In this document: piece by piece, positions 1 to 8,167 of the stretch
Numbering within the stretch: position 1 is the stretch's first letter
Layout of the letters: every line of letters begins with the position of its first letter
Assembly (NCBI GenBank): GCA_020431405.1
Contig: JAGQIK010000052.1
Location: 1 to 62,848 of the forward strand
Length of the DNA stretch: 62,848 bases
Source of the DNA: Myxococcales bacterium
GTDB taxonomy: Bacteria; Myxococcota_A; Polyangia; GCA-2747355
Reading direction: 5' to 3'
Made by a program: the position numbers and the translations under genes
The notes under the pieces: generated by a model
Told to the model about the DNA's origin: nothing
What the model saw: the letters and a program-made list of their open reading frames with translations, nothing else
The model's database searches: none

Positions 1-649
1 GGCCTGCGAGGGCGTGCCCGAGCGCGAGCTCGGCGGCGAGCTGCTGCGCGGCGCGATCCTCAACGGCATCGAGCGCGCCAACGCCGCCGTCAAGGCGCTC
101 GGCCTCGGCGCCGGGACCACGCTCGCCATCGTCGCCATCGACGAGGACCGCACCATGCGCACCTTCCACGTCGGCGACTCGACGGTCGTGGTGGTGGGCC
201 AGCGCGGGCGCGTCAAGCTGCAGACGGTCAGCCACTCGCCGGTGGGCTACGCCGTGGAGGCTGGGCTCATCGACGACGAAGACGCGCTGCATCACCCCGA
301 CCTGCATCTGATCTCGAACATGGTCGGCTCCGAGCGCATGCGCATCGAGGTCGGCGCGCGACTGTCGATGTCGGCGCGCGACACGCTGCTCATCGCCAGC
401 GACGGCATCTTCGACAACCTCTACATGCACGAGGTGGTCGAGCAGATCCGCCGCGGCCCGCTCGAGCACGCCGCCGCCGCGCTGATCGGCCAGGTCAACG
501 CGCGCATGCAGGGGCGCGCCGACGAAGACCTGCCGTCGAAGGCCGACGACATGACGTTCATCCTCTATCGCCAGCGCCCCAAGCGCCGGCGCAAGCCCAA
601 GGCGCCCGCGCCGCCCACGCCACCGGTGAAAGCCGACAACGGCGGCTAA
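1..649 (+). CDS. PP2C-family protein phosphatase, C-terminal part (5' truncated by window edge)
   Basis: The reading frame is open from base 2 and ends with TAA, so the start lies outside the window. The visible 215 or so residues carry late PPM/PP2C motifs: GTT, HVGDSTV (metal-binding Asp), DTLLIASDGIFDN near residue 125 (the ASDG motif) and KADDMTFILY near the end (the DD-T motif). These enzymes dephosphorylate phospho-Ser/Thr with two metal ions. A Lys/Arg/Pro-rich tail follows the catalytic fold. The gene converges on a Ser/Thr kinase whose stop is only 3 bases away, and a second PP2C gene follows. This suggests a local kinase/phosphatase module. The family call is firm; the substrate is unknown. 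Confidence 0.88.
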   Translation, partial: ACEGVPERELGGELLRGAILNGIERANAAVKALGLGAGTTLAIVAIDEDRTMRTFHVGDSTVVVVGQRGRVKLQTVSHSPVGYAVEAGLIDDEDALHHPDLHLISNMVGSERMRIEVGARLSMSARDTLLIASDGIFDNLYMHEVVEQIRRGPLEHAAAALIGQVNARMQGRADEDLPSKADDMTFILYRQRPKRRRKPKAPAPPTPPVKADNGG

Positions 650-652
650 CGC

Positions 653-1759
653 CTAGTTCGCCTCTTGCCGCGTCAGGCGGCGAAACTCCGCCTCGCCGAT
701 GAACGTGATCTTCTGGCCCTTCTTGGCCAGCTTCTCGGCGGCGAGCAGCTTGCGTCCTTTGTGGCCACCCTTGTAGTGCGGCGAGCGTCCGCCCTGCACC
801 ACCACGTCGACGTCCTTGTTGACCTCTTTGGCGACCTTGCCGCCGCTCTGCAGCACCAGCACCTCGGCGTCGAAGCGCTTGATGTTGAGCGGCCCGGTGA
901 AGACCACGGTCTTGTCGACCAGCGAGCGCAGCGGCGCCTGATCGGCGCCCGAGACCTTGTCGCCGACGAGCGCCTGCAGCATCTCGAAGGCGTCGGCGTA
1001 GCGCTTCTTGCGCGGTCCGATGGCGCGCTTGACGATCGCCTTGAGGCCGTCCTCGAGCCCGAGGCTGTCGACCATGCGCGGCTTGACGATGGTCTGCGGG
1101 TCGCCGCGCAGCAGCATCGCCAGCAGCTGTCCCATCTGATAGACGTCGTCGGCGGTCTGCCAGTAGCGCCGCGCGTCGCTGGCCATGCCGGCGGTGACAA
1201 ACGCCGGGTTGAACGCGTCGACGGTCTGCGGCGCGCCGGCGAGCTGGTGGCGCGCGATGCCGAAGTCGCCCAGCTTGAGCGTGCCGTTGCCGCAGACGAA
1301 GATGTTCATCGGCGTGATGTCGCGGTGCGTGGCGCTGGCGCCGTGCAGCTGATCGAGCATGCGCAGCAGCGCGATGATCTCGCGCTTGGCGCGCGCCGGC
1401 GTCCACGCTTTGCCGGTCTTTTCGAGGTAGTCGGCTACTGTGCCGTGCTCTGCGAGCTCGAGCACCAGGCAGTACTGAATTGCCGAGCGTCCGCCCTTGG
1501 GCATCAGCGGGAACGAGTCGAGCGTCTGGATCGCGCGCTTGCTGCGTCTGAGCAGCTCGCCGAAGTACGACTCGCGATGCCAGCTGGCCTGATCGAGCGT
1601 GGTCTTGAGACACACCATATCGGCCGGCTTGCCGCGCCGATTGAGCTCGTCGGCGAGGTAGGCGGTGCCGAAGCCGCCCTGGCCGAGGACCCGCTGGATG
1701 CGGTAGCTGACGCCGCTGACGGGACTCTTGATCTCGCGGCCCTTCTTGAACGCTCCCAT
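653..1759 (-). CDS. Ser/Thr protein kinase fused to a C-terminal BRCT domain
   Basis: An N-terminal eukaryote-like kinase domain occupies about residues 15-265. It shows a glycine loop GQGGFGTAYLA, VCLK as candidate ATP lysine, catalytic loop HRDITPMNIF and DFGIAR. The usual catalytic-loop Lys (HRDLKPxN) is Thr here. From about residue 280 a BRCT domain of the NAD-dependent DNA ligase type follows: VVFTGPL, a GGKV turn, a hydrophobic strand DVDVVVQGG, then GRKLLAAEKLAKKG and an acidic-Phe ending (GEAEF). BRCT domains bind phosphopeptides or DNA ends. I chose ATG 1759; an in-frame GTG lies at 1768. No transmembrane segment is evident. The start is 33 bases from the divergent PP2C gene, so the two probably share a control region. 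Confidence 0.88.
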   Translation of the reverse strand: MGAFKKGREIKSPVSGVSYRIQRVLGQGGFGTAYLADELNRRGKPADMVCLKTTLDQASWHRESYFGELLRRSKRAIQTLDSFPLMPKGGRSAIQYCLVLELAEHGTVADYLEKTGKAWTPARAKREIIALLRMLDQLHGASATHRDITPMNIFVCGNGTLKLGDFGIARHQLAGAPQTVDAFNPAFVTAGMASDARRYWQTADDVYQMGQLLAMLLRGDPQTIVKPRMVDSLGLEDGLKAIVKRAIGPRKKRYADAFEMLQALVGDKVSGADQAPLRSLVDKTVVFTGPLNIKRFDAEVLVLQSGGKVAKEVNKDVDVVVQGGRSPHYKGGHKGRKLLAAEKLAKKGQKITFIGEAEFRRLTRQEAN

Positions 1760-1792
1760 ATAGCCCACGACTCTAGGGTAAGATCTGCGGCC

Positions 1793-2569
1793 GTGCTACC
1801 GCCTCTCGAGACATTCGCGGCGAGCCGAATGGGCGCCAAAAAGAGCGAAAACGAGGACAGCTACCTCGTTGGCAGCATGACGCCCGAGGGTGCTCAGGCG
1901 GCCTCGTCGATATTGCTCGCGGTCGCCGACGGCATGGGCGGACACGGCGACGGGCGCACGGCCAGCGCCGTGACGGTCGACGCCGTGGCGCGCCATCTCT
2001 TCGAGACGTTGCCGCATGGCGCTGAACCGGCCGACGACGACGCGGTCACGGCGGCCATCGAGCAGGCCTTTCAGAACGCCAAGGTGCGCGTCGAGCAGGT
2101 CGCCATGGGCGAGGGCGTGAGCTTCAAGATGGGCACCACGCTGACTTTGATCTTCGTCTACGGCGGCAAGTTCTATCTCGGCCACGCGGGCGACTCGCGC
2201 GGCTACAAGCTGCGCGGGCGCGAGATCACGCGGCTGACCAAGGACCACACGGTGGGCGAGCAGCTGCGCGAGCAGGTGATGGGCACGCCCGCCGAGAAGC
2301 TCGTCGACGCGCGCTGGGACAACGCGCTCTCCAACGCGGTGGGCGGCGGCTGTCAGGTGCTGCGCGTCGAGAGCGCGATCCTCGACGTGGCGGCCGGCGA
2401 TCGGCTGCTGCTCTGCAGCGACGGCCTGAGCGTGCTCGACGACGAGATCGTGCGCTCGCTGCTCGAGGCGCAGACGTTCGACGGCGACATCCCGCAGAAG
2501 CTCGTCGACGCCGCCGCCGAGGCGGGCAGCCACGACGACATCACGGCGCTGGTGGCGCGCGTCGGCTAG
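1793..2569 (+). CDS. PP2C-family Ser/Thr protein phosphatase
   Basis: A compact cytoplasmic 258-residue PPM phosphatase. The motifs run in order: NEDSY near residue 20 (metal-binding Asp), VADGMGGHGDGR near 45-55, GTTLT, HAGDSRGY, LLLCSDGLS and the terminal SHDDITALVARV. All metal-binding Asp residues expected for activity are visible. The frame is open far upstream, but that part lies opposite the kinase gene. GTG 1793 sits just before the conserved SR-GxxxxxNED start of the domain and is preferred. The stop TAG shares the palindrome CTAG with the stop of the converging barrel gene. It is probably the partner that reverses the neighbouring kinase, by analogy with PrkC/PrpC pairs (inference). 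Confidence 0.92.
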   Translation: MLPPLETFAASRMGAKKSENEDSYLVGSMTPEGAQAASSILLAVADGMGGHGDGRTASAVTVDAVARHLFETLPHGAEPADDDAVTAAIEQAFQNAKVRVEQVAMGEGVSFKMGTTLTLIFVYGGKFYLGHAGDSRGYKLRGREITRLTKDHTVGEQLREQVMGTPAEKLVDARWDNALSNAVGGGCQVLRVESAILDVAAGDRLLLCSDGLSVLDDEIVRSLLEAQTFDGDIPQKLVDAAAEAGSHDDITALVARVG

Positions 2570-3933
2570 AAGCGAAACGACGCGCCGACCACCAAAAAGA
2601 GCAGCGCGCGGAAGCTGTCGAGCTCGGCGGTCTGCACCGTGACCTTGCGCGCGCCGAAGTTGAAGGCCCAGGCCAGCGTTAGCGTGTAGCGACCCCGCTC
2701 GTAGCCGAACGAGCCGGCCACGCCGTAGCGATCGGTCCAGTCCGAGGTGGGGTTTAGCAGCAGCTGGTAGCACGACGCTGTGATCGACGGGCAGTTGTCC
2801 TCGATGTCGAGCGAGCTGAGGTTGGTGAAGAAGCCGAGGCGGATCGGAAAGCGGCGCGCGAGGTAAAGCTCGGCGCCGGCGTTGAGCTGCCAGATCGGGC
2901 GCTTCTTCTGCGGCAGCGCCCCGCTGGCGACTTCGACCACGTTGTAGCTGTCGTAGCCGCCGTAGACCGAAAAATCGAGGCTCAGGCCGAAGCGGCGCGT
3001 CTTGATGTAGGCCGCGCCGAAGGCGAGACGAAAGGGCTGCTTGTCGATGAAGTCGCCGCGCTCGTCGACGATGTCCACCGAGGGCTGCGCCTGGCCCTCG
3101 ACCTGACGTACGACGATCGCGTTGTAGTCGACGCGTCCAGAGAGGCGCAGCAGCGGCGTGCGAAACATCGCGCCGAAGCGCAGGTGCTCGGTGGGGCGCG
3201 CGATCACGCCGGCCTGTCCGATGAGGCCGAAGTGCAAGAGCGAGGCGACGGCGGTGGTGGGGCGCGAGAGCTGGTCGATAATCGTCGTGCCGACGCGGAT
3301 ATCGAGCAGCGAGTAGAGGTGCGTCTGGTAGCGCGCGCTGCGGATCGCGAGGTGGATCGCGGCGCCGACCGACAGCCAGCGCGTGACCTTGTAGCCGGCG
3401 CCGAGGCCAACCCACAGCGTGTCGTCTTCGGCGATGGAGTAGAGCAGCGAGTCGGAGGTGCCGGTCAGGCTGCCGACGCCGGTGGCGAGGCGCAGGTTGA
3501 TGCGCCGGCGGGTGACGTTGCTCTGCGGCGTGAGCAGCGAGAGCGACAGCTGCAGCCGGCCCACGCCGTGGTCGTCGCCGCGGCGCACGACTTGGATCCA
3601 GGCCGCCGTCGTCGGGTAGCTGATGAACGTGCTGTTTGGGTTTTTGCCGCTGTCGCTGAGGCCGGGCACGTTGACGTCGATGTTCTGGATGTTGAAGCCG
3701 TACATGCCGGCGCTGACGCTAAGGCTCGAGCGGCCGATCTCGGCTAGGCCAGCGGGGTTGTAGTAGTTGGCCGAGGCGTCGTCGGCGATGGCGGTGAAGG
3801 CGCCGCCGAGCCCCACGGCGCGCTCGCCGACGAGATAGTTCTGGTGGTGGTTGTCGTCGGCGCGGGCGTCGCGGGGGCCGAGAAGCGCCAGCAGCAGCAG
3901 CACCGTCACCCGCGCGAGACGGCTACCAGACAT
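2566..3933 (-). CDS. Outer membrane beta-barrel protein, OmpP1/FadL-like
   Basis: The 455-residue protein starts with a signal peptide (hydrophobic stretch VTVLLLLALLG, cleavage near ARA-DD). NYLVGERAVGLGGAFTAIADD and a YYNPAGLAEI motif follow; this GERAxGMGGAFxAxADD...xYNPAGL pattern is typical of FadL/OmpP1-family barrels. Alternating beta strands continue to a terminal Phe (ASFRF), as expected for BAM-dependent insertion. FadL proteins move hydrophobic compounds such as fatty acids across the outer membrane. ATG 3933 is chosen because it begins the signal peptide. The 5' end overlaps the upstream paralogue by 11 bases, so the two are probably translationally coupled. The transported substrate is unknown. 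Confidence 0.85.
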   Translation of the reverse strand: MSGSRLARVTVLLLLALLGPRDARADDNHHQNYLVGERAVGLGGAFTAIADDASANYYNPAGLAEIGRSSLSVSAGMYGFNIQNIDVNVPGLSDSGKNPNSTFISYPTTAAWIQVVRRGDDHGVGRLQLSLSLLTPQSNVTRRRINLRLATGVGSLTGTSDSLLYSIAEDDTLWVGLGAGYKVTRWLSVGAAIHLAIRSARYQTHLYSLLDIRVGTTIIDQLSRPTTAVASLLHFGLIGQAGVIARPTEHLRFGAMFRTPLLRLSGRVDYNAIVVRQVEGQAQPSVDIVDERGDFIDKQPFRLAFGAAYIKTRRFGLSLDFSVYGGYDSYNVVEVASGALPQKKRPIWQLNAGAELYLARRFPIRLGFFTNLSSLDIEDNCPSITASCYQLLLNPTSDWTDRYGVAGSFGYERGRYTLTLAWAFNFGARKVTVQTAELDSFRALLFLVVGASFRF

Positions 3934-5242
3934 CGAAGCGCCCACCGAGGCCGAAGACGAGCGAGACCTCGCTGACGTCTGTGAGCACGTTGCGCACGGC
4001 GATGCTGCCCGCGGCGTCGGAGATCTCGAGCGCGACGCGCTCGCCGCTGCCAAAGAGCAGCTGCACGTTGAGCGAGAGCGCGGAGTGGGCGTTGGTCTGC
4101 AGCGTGGCGCCGACGGTCAAGCCGAAGAGGTCGATGTGCTCGGCGAGGGCGGGCGCCGTCGCGTCGAGGCGAGGAAAGGAGCTCAGGTTGGTGAAGAACC
4201 CGGCCCGCAGCGAGATCACACCGAGCTCGAGCTGCGCGCCGATGTTGGCGTTGATCGTCAGCTCGCGCTCGGAGTAGCTCGTTGCAGGGAGCTGGGCGTG
4301 GGTGACGAGCGCGTAGCGCGCGACGGGCAGATGCAGGCGGGCATCGGCGGCGAGCGTCAGTGCGCCGTGGCGCCAGGCGACCCCGACGCCGAGCTGCAGG
4401 GGCACCTTCCAGTAAAGCTGCGCGTCGTCGAGCAGCAGGCGCGTGACGGTGCCGCGCAGTCCGGCGATCGATGCCAGATAGCTGTCGATGCGCCCTTCGC
4501 CGGTGATGCGCACGTAGGGCGATGTGACGGCCAGGCCAAAGCGCAGCCCCTTGACCGGCTCGGCGATGACGCCGGCCTTGAGGTAGAACGACCACACCGT
4601 GCCGTCGACGTAGCTCATGCTGCTCAGCGGGTGCTGCGCGAGCGAAGCGGCCAGGGCGCTGACGTTGATGGCGGCGCCCGTGCCGCGCACGGCAAGGCCA
4701 GCGCTGAGCCCGACAGACAGCCAGCGCCAGCCGAAGGCGTAGGTCAGGCCGCCGACAAAGACGCGATCGGTGACGTATGTCGCGCCGCCGCCGTCGACGC
4801 GAAAGCCGGCGCAGTTGACGTCGCGTACGGCGTAAGCGTTGCTCTCCTTGCTGGCGTAGGGGATGGTCAAAAGCAGCCCCACGGCGTGACGCGTGTGGCG
4901 CGGGCCGGAGAAGCGTTTGGCGAAGCCGAGCGAGGCGGGAAAGCCGAACAGCTGCCCTTCGTCGCGCTCGATGCGGCGGCCGCACAGGTCGATCGCCACC
5001 GACGTCTTGCGACGCCACTTGTAGGCGCTCATCTGCAGCTGGATCAGCGTCGAACGTTCGCCGACGATGCCAGCCGGGTTGTAGAAGGCGCCGGTGGCCT
5101 CGTTGGCGAGGGCGATGAAGGCGCCGCCCATGCCGGCGGCGCGTTCGCCGATGAGCTGGTCTTGGTAGTGCGTATCGCTGCCGGCCCGCGCGCTGCCGCC
5201 GCCACCGACGAGCACGAGGAGCGCCGCCGCCACGATTCTCAC
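3923..5242 (-). CDS. Outer membrane beta-barrel protein, OmpP1/FadL-like (paralogue of next gene)
   Basis: The 439-residue protein begins at GTG 5242 with a short signal peptide (VAAALLVLVGGGGSARA). DQLIGERAAGMGGAFIALANEATGAFYNPAGI follows in pieces that match the 2566-3933 protein almost motif for motif. Both also share LRFG, a RxGFFTNLSS strand near residue 350 and similar spacing, so they are tandem duplicates that have diverged. The last residues (GLGGRFDVW) end in an aromatic residue suited to BAM recognition. The stop codon lies inside the start region of the downstream paralogue. The pair forms a two-gene operon and may assemble in or serve the same transport route. Confidence 0.84.
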   Translation of the reverse strand: MRIVAAALLVLVGGGGSARAGSDTHYQDQLIGERAAGMGGAFIALANEATGAFYNPAGIVGERSTLIQLQMSAYKWRRKTSVAIDLCGRRIERDEGQLFGFPASLGFAKRFSGPRHTRHAVGLLLTIPYASKESNAYAVRDVNCAGFRVDGGGATYVTDRVFVGGLTYAFGWRWLSVGLSAGLAVRGTGAAINVSALAASLAQHPLSSMSYVDGTVWSFYLKAGVIAEPVKGLRFGLAVTSPYVRITGEGRIDSYLASIAGLRGTVTRLLLDDAQLYWKVPLQLGVGVAWRHGALTLAADARLHLPVARYALVTHAQLPATSYSERELTINANIGAQLELGVISLRAGFFTNLSSFPRLDATAPALAEHIDLFGLTVGATLQTNAHSALSLNVQLLFGSGERVALEISDAAGSIAVRNVLTDVSEVSLVFGLGGRFDVW

Positions 5243-5309
5243 GTGCGAGATGTTCGCGCGCGCGCGCGTCTAGGGCGAGTTTTCGCCCGCGAAGCGGCCG
5301 GACCGGGGC

Positions 5310-6359
5310 CTAGCGGTAGCCGCTGCTCTCGCGGCGGGTGGCGAGGTCGGCGAGCAGGCGCGCGGCGGCCATCAGGCGCACGGGGTCGCGCTCGATGCCG
5401 CGCCAGCGAAATGTCAGCAGCCCGCCGCGCGCCAGGAGCCAGCCTTCGCCGCACTGCGCCAGCGGCGCCGCGTCGATGAAGAGGCCCTCGGGCAGGCGTG
5501 CCGAGGCGTGGCCGATGCGATCGACCGCGGCTTTGAAGTCGGGGAGGTCCTTGCAGTAGGCACAGGCTTCGCTGGCGACCTCGAGCCCGTCACCTTCGTC
5601 TTCGCGCTGCAGGCGCGGCGCGAGCAGCACCTCGTGACCGCGCAGCACGAGCAGCGCGCGCGCCTCGGTGCGCGCCGCCCACGGGCCAGCCGCGCCTTCG
5701 TAACGTCCGCCAGGCAGCGAGCGCAGCGCTGGCAGGCCGAAGGCGTCGGTGTTGGCGAGGGCGCCGAGGGTGCGCAGGGCGTCCTCGATGCAGAGCTTGT
5801 CCTTGGTCGGCGGCAGGTGGCGCATGATCACGCTGCTGCCGTCGCTGTAGATCATGCAGCCGCTGAGGCTGCGCACGATCATCTCTTGCACCTCTTCGTT
5901 GAACGCGTCGTAGGTGCCTTCGAGATCGTTGGTGTTGACGATCATCAGCTCGTCGAACGCCTCGTCGCGGCCGAGCTTGACCACGCGCCCGCCGGTGCGC
6001 ACGAAGCCGCCGTCGCGCGGGCGGATGGCGTAGCGCGGGCCGCCGCCGGGGAGCGGATAGCGCGCCTCGAGCACCATGTCGCCCTCGTCATCGAGACGGT
6101 CGGGGTGCGCGATGGTGCCGGGGCCGTCGGCGATCTCGAGCATGCCCGTGCGTCGCGCGGCGGGACGCGGGGCGTGCACGATGGCGTCATCCATCTCGAC
6201 GACGAAGCCGAGCGTGGGGTCGTAGCGGCCGCCGAGCCGCTTGACCACCTCGCGCCAGGCCTCCATCGCGCGCTTGGTCTCGCGACGCAGATAGATCGTG
6301 GTGCCGGCGATGCTGGCGCCGATACCGATGATCGCCGTGATGCCGAAGAGCCACTCCAC
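5310..6359 (-). CDS. Hypothetical membrane-anchored protein
   Basis: A 349-residue protein that I do not recognise. One strongly hydrophobic helix lies at the N-terminus (WLFGITAIIGIGASIAG, about residues 3-20), followed by a basic stretch RRETKRAMEAW. A soluble domain of mixed alpha/beta composition follows. A CAYC pair near residue 270 could bind metal or form a disulphide. The longest open frame starts at 6596, but that part overlaps the neighbouring gene in another frame, so GTG 6359 at the start of the helix is preferred. It is the last gene of a three-gene minus-strand cluster, 32 bases after the DUF6940-like gene. Confidence 0.7.
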   Translation of the reverse strand: MEWLFGITAIIGIGASIAGTTIYLRRETKRAMEAWREVVKRLGGRYDPTLGFVVEMDDAIVHAPRPAARRTGMLEIADGPGTIAHPDRLDDEGDMVLEARYPLPGGGPRYAIRPRDGGFVRTGGRVVKLGRDEAFDELMIVNTNDLEGTYDAFNEEVQEMIVRSLSGCMIYSDGSSVIMRHLPPTKDKLCIEDALRTLGALANTDAFGLPALRSLPGGRYEGAAGPWAARTEARALLVLRGHEVLLAPRLQREDEGDGLEVASEACAYCKDLPDFKAAVDRIGHASARLPEGLFIDAAPLAQCGEGWLLARGGLLTFRWRGIERDPVRLMAAARLLADLATRRESSGYR

Positions 6360-6391
6360 GCTCAGAGCATAGAGCGTGTCGAAAGCGGCGG

Positions 6392-6976
6392 CTAGCGGCG
6401 GTAGGGATCGTGGCGGTAGTACTTGGGGCGCGAGTCGAGGCGGACGTGCAGCCAGAAGACGCCGAGCCCCGCGGTGCTGAGCCAGCGAGGTCGGTCGCCG
6501 ATGGCTGCGATGGTCGCCGAGGCCACGGCACGCCAGAGCGCGCGCACCTGCGCGGCCGGCGCTGCGCGGACAAACGCGGCCAGGTGCGTGTAGCACTGCG
6601 GCTGGGCGCGCGGCGCGGGGACGACGAGCGTCGCGTCACCGCCGAGATTGTCGAATACGACGATCTCGCCGCCGCGCTCGAAGTGCTCGGCGAAGGCCGC
6701 GGCGTCTGGTCGCGCCCGCTCGAGCGCCGCGGCGGGCAAGACCACGACCTCGTACGGGTCGTCGAGGCTGCTCAGCGTCAGCGGTGGGTGCTCCCAGAAG
6801 AACGCGCCCGAGGAGGCCGAAGCGAGGCGTTCGGTGTACCAGAGCGCGAAGGCGTCGCTGGACTCGAGCAGCTCGAAGACCCGACGAAACGACAGCGGTC
6901 CGGCCTCGGCGTCGACGCGGTAGCGTTCGCCTTGGCCGGCAGGCTCGCGCCGAAGTGTCCACGTCGTGTCACTCAT
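6392..6976 (-). CDS. DUF6940-like protein
   Basis: A soluble 194-residue protein without signal peptide or membrane segment. From memory of the family, its layout matches the DUF6940 group: an LSFRRVFELL start, an aromatic WEHPPLT motif near residue 62, EHFERGGEIVVFDNLGGDATLVVP near 95-118, THLAAFVR and a C-terminal WLHVRLDSRPKYYRHDPYR. The conserved aromatic and charged residues at the end suggest a binding site, but no function is established that I know of. Its start overlaps the stop of the upstream gene by four bases (ATGA), so translation is coupled. The family assignment needs a profile search. Confidence 0.75.
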   Translation of the reverse strand: MSDTTWTLRREPAGQGERYRVDAEAGPLSFRRVFELLESSDAFALWYTERLASASSGAFFWEHPPLTLSSLDDPYEVVVLPAAALERARPDAAAFAEHFERGGEIVVFDNLGGDATLVVPAPRAQPQCYTHLAAFVRAAPAAQVRALWRAVASATIAAIGDRPRWLSTAGLGVFWLHVRLDSRPKYYRHDPYRR

Positions 6977-7488
6977 ACGCGCATGCCGCGGTTTCGTCGC
7001 GCGGTCTCGCGAAAGTGCTGGCTCGTGGCCGACGCGCCGATGGTCGCGACGATCGCCTCGACGCGGCTCGAGCCGAGGCAGCTGAGGATGGCGATAAGCC
7101 CAGCGGCGTAGCGCCAGCCCATGCGCGGGTCGTCAGGAGCGGGCCAGTCCGGCTGCGCCAGCCAGTCGGCGAGGTTGTCCTCGCGAAGCAGCTCCGCCTC
7201 GAGCACCGGCTGCGCGCAGCGCACCGCGTCGCCGAAGCCGCGCAGCACGAGCCGAAGCAGCAGGCTCAGCGCGTCGAAGCAGCGCCGCTCGCGGCTGACG
7301 GCGACCCTCGCCAGCGATCGCACCAGCGCGAGCTGCTCGTCGGCCGCGCGCTGGGCCAAGAAGTCGACCAGCTCGTCGGCCTCGCCGCCCGCCGCCATGC
7401 CGACGTAGCGATCGGCGGCGCCGGCGAAGCGGCCCGCGTTGGCGAAGTAGTCGGCGATCTCGCGCTCGGCGTCAAAGCGGCTGGACAC
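6973..7488 (-). CDS. Hypothetical helical protein
   Basis: An unrecognised 171-residue protein, predicted mainly alpha-helical from its Ala/Leu/Arg-rich amphipathic composition (for example RYVGMAAGGEADELVDFLAQ and ALSLLLRLVLRGFGDAV). It has no signal peptide. GTG 7488 is the only reasonable start. The ATGA overlap with the next gene makes it the first gene of the three-gene hypothetical operon 7488-5310. The operon lies divergent from a HAD hydrolase with 47 bases between the starts. No function can be assigned. Confidence 0.68.
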   Translation of the reverse strand: MSSRFDAEREIADYFANAGRFAGAADRYVGMAAGGEADELVDFLAQRAADEQLALVRSLARVAVSRERRCFDALSLLLRLVLRGFGDAVRCAQPVLEAELLREDNLADWLAQPDWPAPDDPRMGWRYAAGLIAILSCLGSSRVEAIVATIGASATSQHFRETARRNRGMRV

Positions 7489-7535
7489 AGCTAGCAGCTT
7501 AGCGCGTCGCGCAGCGGGCCGTGGTACAAGAGCTG

Positions 7536-8147
7536 ATGGCTCGCAGCAAACGCGCGGTGGTCTTCGATATCGGCGGCATCCTCGAGCTGACGCCCGAGAC
7601 CGACTGGCGCGCCCGTTGGGCCGAGCGTCTCGGCATCTCGGCGGCCGAGATCGCGCGTCGAGGTGCTTCGCTGTGGTCCGCCGGAGCGGTCGGCGCGCTG
7701 ACCACCACGCAATACGAAGCGGGTTTGGCCGAAGCGTTTTCGCTCGGCAGCGCGGAGGTCAGCGAGCTGGTCGAGGATCTCTGGACCGAGTATCTCGGCG
7801 AGCCCAACGTCGAGCTCATCGAATACTTCGCCAGCCTGCGCGCGCAGCACCTGACGGGGATCATCAGCAACAGCTTCATCGGTGCGCGCGAGCGCGAGCA
7901 GGCGCGCTACGGATTTGCCGACCTCTGTGACTCGCTGGTCTATTCGCACGAGGTCGGGATAGCCAAGCCCGACCATCGCATCTATCACATCAGCTGCGAG
8001 CAGCTCGGCGTCGCGCCCGCCGACGTGGTGTTTCTCGACGACGTCGAAGAGAACATCGCGGCGGCCGATGCCGTCGGCATGCACGGCGTGCTGTACCGCG
8101 ACAACGCGCAGGCCATGCGCGCCATCGCTGACTTCCTCGCGCGCTGA
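7536..8147 (+). CDS. HAD-superfamily hydrolase (HAD-IA type)
   Basis: A cytoplasmic hydrolase of about 203 residues with all HAD motifs: VFDIGGIL (motif I, nucleophile Asp), IISNS (motif II), GIAKPD (motif III, Lys) and VVFLDDVEEN (motif IV). A helical cap lies between motifs I and II. The second motif I Asp is Gly (DxG). This occurs in HAD-IA proteins annotated as FDxGGVL and may mean weak or altered phosphatase activity. The final part (AADAVGMHGVLYRD) is typical of the family. ATG 7536 is chosen; an in-frame GTG at 7521 would add five residues. The substrate is unknown. Confidence 0.87.
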   Translation: MARSKRAVVFDIGGILELTPETDWRARWAERLGISAAEIARRGASLWSAGAVGALTTTQYEAGLAEAFSLGSAEVSELVEDLWTEYLGEPNVELIEYFASLRAQHLTGIISNSFIGAREREQARYGFADLCDSLVYSHEVGIAKPDHRIYHISCEQLGVAPADVVFLDDVEENIAAADAVGMHGVLYRDNAQAMRAIADFLAR

Positions 8148-8167
8148 GGCGGCGCGCGCGCGCCAGG

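Noticed and set aside
665-1792. Long open frame on the plus strand upstream of the PP2C gene
   Set aside because: It is the antisense of the kinase-BRCT gene; the PP2C fold begins after 1793 and the upstream translation has no recognisable features.
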